Origin: CAZZEX01 sp964653285
GTDB taxonomy: Bacteria; Chloroflexota; Anaerolineae; B4-G1
Assembly: GCA_964653285.1 (NCBI GenBank)
Contig: CAZZEX010000133.1
Span: 1-11,438 of the forward strand
Direction: 5' to 3'
Length of the DNA stretch: 11,438 nt
The notes beneath the pieces are model-generated. The model searched no databases and was not told the origin of the DNA. It saw only the letters and a program-made list of their open reading frames with translations. Below are positions 6,989 through 11,438 of the stretch, piece after piece. Within the stretch, counting starts at the first letter, position 1, and each line of letters begins with the position of its first letter. Made by a program: the position numbers and the translations under genes.

Positions 6989-7062
6989 GCCCAACAAGGC
7001 AGCCCATCGCTCTGCCCCGAAGAGGCGGGGCTGGATGTTGGCCTGAAGAGCCGGCGTTGGGT
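6989..7062 (+). other. Inverted-repeat structure resembling an integron attC site
   Basis: 74 nt bounded by GCCCAAC (6989-6995, fits RYYYAAC) and GTTGGGT (7056-7062, fits GTTRRRY), the outer core boxes of attC sites. The inside can fold: GCCCC (7014-7018) pairs with GGGGC (7027-7031), and CATC with GATG further out. It lies immediately after the YhhN-like gene and before a promoterless nucleotidyltransferase fragment, which is where a cassette recombination site would lie. The boxes are degenerate and the inner L boxes are not convincing, so a dispersed hairpin repeat is an equal alternative. Confidence 0.3.
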
Positions 7063-7098
7063 TTTGCGCTGCCTGTTCGCTGCGGCGCGAGGCCACGC

Positions 7099-7485
7099 TT
7101 GGAGTTTGGAGAATGGCGGCGGTACGTCATCATTGGTGCCACTGCATTCCCGGTACATGGCTATGTGCGGGCCACGCTGGACGTAGACGTCTTCATCGAG
7201 CCGACGGAGGAGAACGCCCGTCGTACCTGGGCCGCGCTGCGGGACTTCGGCTACGATGTGACCGATCTGACGATTGAGGATATGCTGACCAAGAAGATCC
7301 TCATCCGCCAGTACTGGGTGGAGACGGACGTACATCCTTTCGTCGCCGGGGTCACTTTCGATCAGGTGTGGGCCAACCGGGTGGAGGGTGACAGGGTGAG
7401 TTTTGCGCCCTTGCCAAAAATCGCAATGTGTGCTATACTAACAAAGAGCCGGTCGGAGATGTACTCCGGTGGTACAACGTTGTAA
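7099..7485 (+). pseudogene. Truncated nucleotidyltransferase (AbiEii-toxin-like fold) remnant
   Basis: The core YVIIGATAFPVHGYVRATLD followed by VDVFIEPTEENARR has the nucleotidyltransferase pattern: a glycine-rich turn, then LDVDVF with the D-x-D metal pair. After that come AALRDFGYDV, LTIEDML, and VDFEEAW-like TFDQVWANRVEGDRV. The N-terminal helix normally before the core is missing: no ATG with a ribosome binding site is in frame, and TTG 7099 is only the nearest formal start. The C-terminus stops being family-like at about 7415-7425. The expected DLI-x-MK-x-x-AGRPKD-like region is absent, replaced by MCAILTKSRSEMYSGGTTL and a stop. A strong promoter starts at 7411, exactly where homology fades. 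Family members often act as toxins of type IV toxin-antitoxin pairs; no partner is seen. The most likely status is a gene fragment, with about 290 bp of recognisable core. Confidence 0.65.
7411..7439 (+). promoter_or_regulatory. Strong sigma-70-type promoter upstream of the candidate RNA and CODH genes
   Basis: TTGCCA (7411-7416), a 17-nt spacer, then TATACT (7434-7439) with an extended -10 (TGCTATACT). The predicted +1 is near 7446. There is no gene start within 300 nt; the transcript would first cross the foldable region 7448-7572 and then the heptamer array before reaching the ferredoxin gene. It could drive an independent RNA, the CODH operon with a ~315-nt leader, or both. Confidence 0.7.
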
Positions 7486-7572
7486 CCTGCTAAGTCTGAC
7501 CGAGGGTTGAAGCCCTCCTGAAGGCAATGAAAGCCTGGCGGCCTGCTGCACGTTCCTCAAACGCAGGTGCCA
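7448..7572 (+). ncRNA. Candidate structured RNA of unassigned class, upstream of the CODH operon
   Basis: No convincing coding content; consecutive helices can be drawn by eye. GGTC (7451-7454) with GACC (7498-7501) encloses two hairpins: GGAG/CTCC (7455-7458/7464-7467), and GGTACA-ACGT-TGTAACC (7471-7487). Next come GAGGG/CCCTC (7502-7506/7513-7517), AGGC/GCCT (7522-7525/7533-7536), and a composite stem TGGC + CCTGC with GCAGG + GCCA (7536-7546/7563-7572). It begins a few bases after the predicted +1 of a strong promoter. It could be a free small RNA, a 5' leader regulating cooF-cooS, or a transposon-derived guide RNA (HEARO/TnpB-type). Some bases resemble the Alu part of SRP RNA, but the SRP apical motif is absent. 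No covariance model was run, and the ends are uncertain. Confidence 0.45.
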
Positions 7573-7642
7573 CCCCGACGCTTCTGGCCGTGGGTGCGTT
7601 TCTGGTTATCCCCTGTTGTCCCCATTCTTCGTTGTCTCCATT

Positions 7643-7701
7643 TTTCACATTTCACGTTTCACGTCTCACGTTTCACGCTTCACGTCTCACGTTTCACGCT
7701 T
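7643..7701 (+). repeat. 7-bp tandem array (TTTCACG family) upstream of the ferredoxin gene
   Basis: Eight heptamers in a row: TTTCACA, TTTCACG, TTTCACG, TCTCACG, TTTCACG, CTTCACG, TCTCACG, TTTCACG, then a partial CTT. Variation is almost confined to the first two positions. It lies 60 bp before the ferredoxin start codon, in the would-be leader. Together with flanking DNA it fills the gap 7486-7761, which otherwise holds only the candidate RNA and the ribosome binding site. Confidence 0.9.
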
Positions 7702-7761
7702 GGCCATTCCCCGTCTTTTCGAGGCCCTGACGATTCCCATACATAAAAGGAGGTGAAAGGT

Positions 7762-8310
7762 ATGCCCGTAGAAGGTCCGTTCATTCTGGTCAACCCGGAG
7801 CGTTGCCTGGGCTGTCACACCTGCGAACTAGCCTGTGCCGCAGCGCACACCGAGGCAGGCAGTATCATCGGCGCTATCCTGGCCGGCGAGCGGTTACAGC
7901 CCCGCAACCACGTGATACAGGTGGATAGCGTCAAAATATCCACCCAGTGCCGCCAGTGCGAGGATGCCCCGTGCGTGAAGGTCTGTCCCACCGGGGCCAC
8001 CTACCGCACCGAGACCTACACGGCGGTGGATCAGCGGCTGTGCATCGGGTGCCGGCTGTGCATGATGGTCTGCCCCTTCGGCGCGATACACGTAGCCACC
8101 ACCACAATAGCCGGTCGAGACAAGAGGGCCGCCTTCAAGTGCGATCTGTGCGTAGATCGGCCCGAGGGCCCGGCCTGCGTGGAGGCCTGTCCCACCAAGG
8201 CGCTCAGCCTGCGCTATCCCCGCGAGGTCATCCAGCAGGCCGACCAGGCCACAGCCCGGCAATTCCTGGAAGCGTTGGAGAGCCAGCAGCAACTGGCAAG
8301 CAACCCGTAG
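7762..8310 (+). CDS. cooF: CooF-like 4x[4Fe-4S] ferredoxin, electron acceptor of CODH
   Basis: 182-residue cytoplasmic iron-sulfur protein that takes electrons from CO dehydrogenase. Sixteen cysteines form four clusters: CLGCHTCELAC (residues 15-25), CRQCEDAPCVKVCP (63-76), CIGCRLCMMVCP (94-105) and CDLCVDRPEGPACVEACP (127-144). The spacing is that of the CooF/HycB-type family. The next gene, 41 bp on, is cooS, which sets the role. The start is ATG 7762: AAGGAGGTGA (7747-7756), a near-perfect Shine-Dalgarno, sits just upstream; the in-frame GTG 7753 overlaps it and is rejected. Outside the CODH context the same fold serves hydrogenases and formate dehydrogenases, so the name rests on cooS being adjacent. 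Confidence 0.92.
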   Translation: MPVEGPFILVNPERCLGCHTCELACAAAHTEAGSIIGAILAGERLQPRNHVIQVDSVKISTQCRQCEDAPCVKVCPTGATYRTETYTAVDQRLCIGCRLCMMVCPFGAIHVATTTIAGRDKRAAFKCDLCVDRPEGPACVEACPTKALSLRYPREVIQQADQATARQFLEALESQQQLASNP

Positions 8311-8332
8311 GGGCGATCCCTTGTGGTCGCCC
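8311..8332 (+). repeat. Intercistronic hairpin between cooF and cooS
   Basis: GGGCGATCC (8311-8319), loop CTTGT, GGTCGCCC (8325-8332): an 8-bp GC stem with one bulged T. It starts immediately after the cooF TAG and ends three bases before the cooS Shine-Dalgarno AAGGAG (8336-8341). It could tune cooF/cooS stoichiometry or cooS translation. No U tract follows, so termination is unlikely. The sequence has the look of a dispersed repeat. Confidence 0.7.
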
Positions 8333-8351
8333 TCCAAGGAGATGATTCCCC

Positions 8352-10241
8352 ATGACTGAAAAGTCTTACAGTGATAAGATTCTGAGCAGGAGCATTGATC
8401 CTGCTGCACTTGAGATGCTGGCCCGGGCTGAAGAACTGGGCCTCGAGACCGCCTGGGATCGTCTGGAAGCGATGCTGCCCCAGTGCGGCTTCGGCGAGCT
8501 GGGCGTCTGCTGTCGCAACTGTAACATGGGCCCTTGCCGCATCAGCCCCTTCGAGGAGGAGGGACCCAAGAAGGGCGTCTGTGGAGCCACGGCCGACATC
8601 ATCGTCGCCCGCAACCTGATCCGCATGATCGCCGCCGGCGCAGCCGCCCACTCTGACCACGGGCGGGACATCGCCCACACGCTGCTCTTGACCGCCGAGG
8701 GCAAGGGCGGCGGCTACGAGATCAAGGACGAGGCCAAACTCAAAGCACTGGCGGCGGAGTATGGCATCGAGACCGAGGACCGGAGCAAGGAGGAGATCGC
8801 TCTGGACCTGGCCCGCGCCGTCTACGCCGAGTTCGGCAAGCAGGAAGGCCCCATCCAGTTCACCCGCCGCGCACCGGAGAAGCGCGTCGCTCTGTGGCAG
8901 AAACTGGGCGTTGACCCGCGCGGCATTGACCGCGAGATCGTGGAGATCATGCACCGCACCCACATCGGCGTGGACAACGACCCTGTCCACCTGATCCTGC
9001 AGGGGATCAGGGCCTCCATCTCCGACGGCTGGGGTGGTTCGATGGTCGCCACCGAACTCTGCGACGTCCTGTTCGGCACACCTACCCCGGTCCGCTCAGT
9101 GGCCAATCTGGGCGTGCTCAAGGCCGATGAGGTAAACATCGTCATGCACGGCCACGAGCCGACACTTTCAGAGATGATCGTCGCCGCCGCGCAGGACCCC
9201 GAAATGATCGCCCTGGCCGAGAAGTACGGGGCCGAGGGCATCAACGTGGTCGGCATGTGCTGCACCGGCAACGAAGTGCTTATGCGCCACGGCGTCCCCA
9301 TCGCCGGCAACTTCCTGCAGCAAGAGTTGGCCGTCATCACCGGCGCGGTCGAGGCGATCATCGTGGACGTGCAGTGCATCATGCCCGCGCTGGGAGACCT
9401 GTGCGGTTGTTTCCATACCAAGTTCATCTCCACGTCTCCCAAGGCCAAATTCCCCGGCGCGACCCACATCGAGTTCCACGAGGAGCACGCCTCCGAGATC
9501 GCCACGGAGATCGTGCGCATAGCCGTGGAGAACTACCGCTTCCGCAGGCCTACCCAGGTACGCATCCCCGACGAGAGGATGGAATGCGTGGTTGGTTTCA
9601 GCGTGGAGGCCATTGTGGCTGCGCTGGGTGGCACGCTCGACCCGCTGCTGGACGCCATCAAGAGCGGCGCGATCAAGGGCCTCGCCGGCGTGGTCGGCTG
9701 TAACAACCCCAAGATCCAGCACGACTACGGCCACGTCAACCTGGTCAAGGAATTGATCAAGAACGACGTGCTGGTGGTTAACGGTGGCTGCAACGCCATC
9801 GCCTGCGCCAAGGCCGGGCTGATGCTGCCAGAGGCGGCGGAGTTGGCCGGCGAGGGGCTCAAGGGCGTCTGCAAGGCGCTGGGCATCCCGCCGGTGTTGC
9901 ACATGGGTTCCTGCGTGGACAACAGCCGCATCCTGGTGGCCCTCGCAGCCGTCGCCAAGGCGCTGGATGTGGACATCCCCGATCTGCCGGCGGCCGGCGC
10001 GGCCCCGGAGTGGATGAGCGAGAAGGCGGTGAGCATCGGCACCTACTTCATCTCCTCAGGTGTCTTCACCGTCCTGGGCACTGTGCCCCCGATACTGGGC
10101 AGCCCGGTCGTGACCGAGTTGCTCACCCAGGGCGCGAACGACGTCATCGGCGCTGTCTTCGCCGTCGAACCCGATCCCTTCAAGGCCGCGCAACTGATGA
10201 TTGACCACATCGAGGAGAAGCGAGCGGCGCTGGGGATTTAG
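8352..10241 (+). CDS. cooS: Anaerobic Ni-Fe carbon monoxide dehydrogenase, catalytic subunit
   Basis: 629 residues, the usual length for monofunctional CODH. Oxidises CO with water to CO2, two protons and two electrons (reversible), as a cytoplasmic homodimer. Cluster ligands recognised against the Carboxydothermus CODH-II pattern: D-cluster C45 and C53; B-cluster C54, C57, C62 and C77 (CGFGELGVCCRNCNMGPC then GVCG); C-cluster His in HGHEP (266-270), C304 (GMCCTGNE), C342 (VQCIMP), C450 (GCNNPK), C480 (GGCNA) and C521 (MGSCVDNSR); catalytic Lys in SEKAVSIG (K558). The histidine channel AAAHSDHGRD is also present. Nothing essential is missing, so activity is expected. AAGGAG lies 10 nt before ATG 8352. 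cooF precedes it; NuoE/NuoF-like genes follow after a 199-bp inverted-repeat element. No cooC (Ni insertion) or acetyl-CoA synthase subunit is in view, so an energy or redox role is favoured over acetyl-CoA synthesis. Confidence 0.97.
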   Translation: MTEKSYSDKILSRSIDPAALEMLARAEELGLETAWDRLEAMLPQCGFGELGVCCRNCNMGPCRISPFEEEGPKKGVCGATADIIVARNLIRMIAAGAAAHSDHGRDIAHTLLLTAEGKGGGYEIKDEAKLKALAAEYGIETEDRSKEEIALDLARAVYAEFGKQEGPIQFTRRAPEKRVALWQKLGVDPRGIDREIVEIMHRTHIGVDNDPVHLILQGIRASISDGWGGSMVATELCDVLFGTPTPVRSVANLGVLKADEVNIVMHGHEPTLSEMIVAAAQDPEMIALAEKYGAEGINVVGMCCTGNEVLMRHGVPIAGNFLQQELAVITGAVEAIIVDVQCIMPALGDLCGCFHTKFISTSPKAKFPGATHIEFHEEHASEIATEIVRIAVENYRFRRPTQVRIPDERMECVVGFSVEAIVAALGGTLDPLLDAIKSGAIKGLAGVVGCNNPKIQHDYGHVNLVKELIKNDVLVVNGGCNAIACAKAGLMLPEAAELAGEGLKGVCKALGIPPVLHMGSCVDNSRILVALAAVAKALDVDIPDLPAAGAAPEWMSEKAVSIGTYFISSGVFTVLGTVPPILGSPVVTELLTQGANDVIGAVFAVEPDPFKAAQLMIDHIEEKRAALGI

Positions 10242-10253
10242 TGAGCCGGCATC

Positions 10254-10452
10254 AGGTGCGACGCAGGTGCGACGCACTTCCAAAGGTACTGTTGGCTAAC
10301 CCCTTCCGGTGGGGCAAGAATGCGGTTTTTCAGGTCATTTTGACTGTTCAGTGGGGAATTACTTCACTAAAAGGGCGTTCTTGTGGGGTCTCATCCCTAG
10401 AAAACCGAGTTCGCCAACAGTATCTTCCAAAGTGCGTCGCACCTACGCACCT
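10254..10452. mobile_element. 199-bp element with ~45-bp terminal inverted repeats (MITE-like or regulatory palindrome)
   Basis: Left arm 10254-10300 and right arm 10409-10452 are inverted copies. AGGTGCGACGCACTT (15 nt) and TACTGTTGGC (10 nt) match exactly, separated by a 7-nt mismatched core. The left arm starts with an 11-bp tandem AGGTGCGACGC x2; the right has a shortened version. The 9-mer CTTCCAAAG lies in the same orientation in both arms inside otherwise inverted flanks. The 108-bp interior holds no gene and has a small hairpin, CCCC-TTCCGGT-GGGG (10300-10314). No target-site duplication is obvious. It fills the whole gap between cooS and the NuoE-like gene. A non-autonomous mobile element is the simplest reading; a recombination site or long RNA hairpin is also possible. 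Confidence 0.6.
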
Positions 10453-10469
10453 ACAAAATGGAGGTGACT

Positions 10470-10961
10470 ATGCCACTCATTCCTCAGCCACCGCCCCTGC
10501 CGGGGGGCGCACTGTTGGCCCGGCTGCACGCCATCAACGCCCAGTTCGGTTATCTGTCCGAGGAGGCATTGCGACGTGCGGCCAGCGAACTGGGCGTGCC
10601 GCTGAGCCAGGTCTACAGCACCGCCTCCTTCTATTCCGCCTTCAGTTTCGAGCCGCGTGGCCGCCACACCATCCACGTCTGCCAGGGGACGGCCTGCTAC
10701 ATCCGGGGCGGCCGGCGCATACTGGAAAAACTGGAGCAACTGCTGGGCATTGAGGAGGATGGGACGACGGATGACCTGTGCTTCACCCTAAAGACAGTGT
10801 ATTGCCTCGGCGCGTGCGGCCTCTCGCCGTCAATGCGGGTGGATAACGACACCTACGGCCGGCTCAAACCCGATCTGCTCCCCCATATCCTGGAGAAGTA
10901 CCGGGGGCAGGGAGCAGGAGGCAAGAAGCAGGAAGCAAGAGGCAGGGGGCAGGAAGCATGA
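10470..10961 (+). CDS. nuoE: NuoE-like thioredoxin-fold [2Fe-2S] subunit
   Basis: 163 residues. Equivalent to the 24-kDa subunit of complex I and to HydC/HoxE of NAD-linked hydrogenases. It carries one [2Fe-2S] cluster held by C71-x4-C76 (CQGTACYIRGG) and C112-x3-C116 (CLGACGLSP). The preceding region LSEEALRRAASELGVPLSQV, then YSTASFYSAFSF, is typical. ATG 10470 is preferred because GGAGGTGA (10460-10467) lies just upstream; ATG 10458 would have no ribosome binding site. The last ~17 residues (GQGAGGKKQEARGRGQEA) are not family sequence: they are translated from a 7-bp tandem repeat. The stop overlaps the NuoF-like start (ATGA, 10958-10961), so the two are co-translated. With CooS and CooF upstream, a CO-to-NAD or ferredoxin/NAD electron route is plausible. 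Confidence 0.88.
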   Translation: MPLIPQPPPLPGGALLARLHAINAQFGYLSEEALRRAASELGVPLSQVYSTASFYSAFSFEPRGRHTIHVCQGTACYIRGGRRILEKLEQLLGIEEDGTTDDLCFTLKTVYCLGACGLSPSMRVDNDTYGRLKPDLLPHILEKYRGQGAGGKKQEARGRGQEA

Positions 10962-10962
10962 A
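10907..10962 (+). repeat. 7-bp tandem array (GCAGGAA family) spanning the nuoE end and nuoF start
   Basis: Eight heptamers: GCAGGGA, GCAGGAG, GCAAGAA, GCAGGAA, GCAAGAG, GCAGGGG, GCAGGAA, GCATGAA. It encodes the NuoE tail, and its seventh unit supplies the purine-rich AGGAAG that serves as Shine-Dalgarno for the next gene. The eighth unit contains both the NuoF-like ATG and the NuoE TGA. Confidence 0.9.
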
Positions 10963-11438
10963 GGTACGTACACGTTTCGACTTGGAGACGCTGCGCGCCG
11001 AGGGCCTTTCCACCCTCTATCCGACCAGGCCGAGAATCAGCGTGGGGATGGCGACCTGTGGCCGGGCGGCGGGGGCCGCCGCCGTGTACGCTGCGTTGCA
11101 GGACGAGGCGAACGCTCGCGGGTTGGCAGTTGATTCCGTCGCCACCGGCTGCATTGGCTACTGCCAGCAGGAGCCACTCGTGGACGTGGTGCTCCCCGGC
11201 CGTGGCCGCGTCCTCTACGCCCGCGTGACACCCGACCGCGCCCGTGATCTGATTGCAGCGCTGGCGGCCGGCGAACTGCCAGCCGAAGGCGCGCTGGCCG
11301 TTATCCCCCCCACCTCCGGTCCCTCCCCCAACTTTGGGGGAGACCGAGGGGGGGCTGAGTCCTTCCCCCCCAGAGTTGGGGGGGACCGAGGGGGGGCTGA
11401 GTCCTTCCCCCCCAGAGTTGGGGGGGATCGAGGGGGGG
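10958..11438 (+). CDS. nuoF: NuoF-like NADH-binding subunit, N-terminal part; 3' end beyond window
   Basis: 160 codons are open to the window end. Residues 27-120 form the thioredoxin-like ferredoxin domain found at the N-terminus of NuoF/HydB-type flavoproteins: RISVGMATCGRAAGAAAVYA, then VDSVATGCIGYCQQEPLVDV, LPGRGRVLYARVTPDRA. C34, C65 and C69 are present; the classic [2Fe-2S] site has four cysteines, and the partner of C34 is absent, as in some NuoF-like N-domains, so a cluster here is uncertain. The FMN- and NADH-binding core and the C-terminal [4Fe-4S] motif are not yet reached. After residue ~121 the frame continues through a 42-bp tandem repeat (14-residue unit GGDRGGAESFPPRV) where the linker to the core would be. 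ATG 10958 overlaps the stop of the NuoE-like gene. No other start fits as well. Confidence 0.8.
   Translation, partial: MKVRTRFDLETLRAEGLSTLYPTRPRISVGMATCGRAAGAAAVYAALQDEANARGLAVDSVATGCIGYCQQEPLVDVVLPGRGRVLYARVTPDRARDLIAALAAGELPAEGALAVIPPTSGPSPNFGGDRGGAESFPPRVGGDRGGAESFPPRVGGDRGG
11321..11438. repeat. 42-bp in-frame tandem repeat with G/C-run hairpins, continuing past the window
   Basis: Units begin at GAC 11342, GAC 11384 and GAT 11426 at exact 42-bp spacing, preceded by a partial, diverged unit (11321-11341, with AACTTT in place of AGAGTT). Each holds C6-7/AGAGTT/G7, a hairpin, then ACCGAG, G7 and CTGAGTCC. Since 42 is a multiple of three, the repeat is translated as a 14-residue unit without frameshift. 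The layout (C run, short loop, G run, second G run, CTG) parallels the two insertions in glgP. Confidence 0.9.

Noticed and set aside
7014..7031. GCCCC/GGGGC hairpin as terminator of the YhhN-like gene
   Set aside because: No U-rich tail follows; it is better explained as the inner stem of the attC-like structure.
7448..7572. SRP RNA gene
   Set aside because: A few bases (UGUAACCUGC) recall the Alu part of bacterial large SRP RNA, but the conserved apical motif with GGAAGGAAGCAGC is absent downstream.
7643..7701. CRISPR array
   Set aside because: Units are 7 bp and contiguous, with no spacers.
7527..7730. 67-codon frame across the heptamer array
   Set aside because: Its protein is the translated tandem repeat (FHVSRLTFHASRL...), with no ribosome binding site, and it overlaps the candidate RNA.
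9168..9902. 244-codon minus-strand frame opposite cooS
   Set aside because: Antisense shadow of a complete, fully conserved CODH gene.
10340..10368. Possible promoter (TTGACT, 17 nt, TTCACT) inside the inverted-repeat element
   Set aside because: The -10 matches only 3/6, so it is too weak to report as a promoter for the NuoE-like gene.

Overview
The window is GC-rich bacterial DNA carrying a carbon monoxide dehydrogenase (CODH) module, a peptide-type ABC transporter and an alpha-glucan phosphorylase of the DUF3417 type. It is unusually rich in short repeats: 7-bp tandems, G/C-run palindromes and small hairpins. The gene content and repeat style suggest a Chloroflexota (Anaerolineae-like) anaerobe. 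That is an inference, because no rRNA or other taxonomic marker is present.

Layout. Minus strand, 1-2717: glgP (3' end cut by the window start), preceded by a polytopic membrane protein of unknown function. Two near-consensus promoters with overlapping -35 boxes (2727-2776) fire in opposite directions. Plus strand, 2811-6208: a lipoprotein solute-binding protein and two permeases of the peptide/nickel ABC family, with no ATPase gene in view. 6267-6980 is a YhhN/TMEM86-like membrane protein. 6981-7761 is an accessory stretch: an attC-like inverted repeat, a broken nucleotidyltransferase gene, a strong promoter, a candidate structured RNA and a 7-bp tandem array.

7762 to the window end is the CODH module: a CooF-like four-cluster ferredoxin, a complete CooS with all expected cluster ligands, a 199-bp inverted-repeat element, a NuoE-like [2Fe-2S] subunit and the start of a NuoF-like subunit. 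The simplest reading is that CooS oxidises CO, CooF passes the electrons on, and a NuoEF-type module couples them to NAD(H) or to a complex encoded beyond the window.

The most unusual signal is a G/C-run palindrome inserted in frame into coding sequence: two sites in glgP and a 42-bp tandem version in the NuoF-like gene. This resembles in concept the protein-coding palindromic elements of Rickettsia. The second is the promoter-driven candidate RNA upstream of the CODH genes, whose class I cannot assign.
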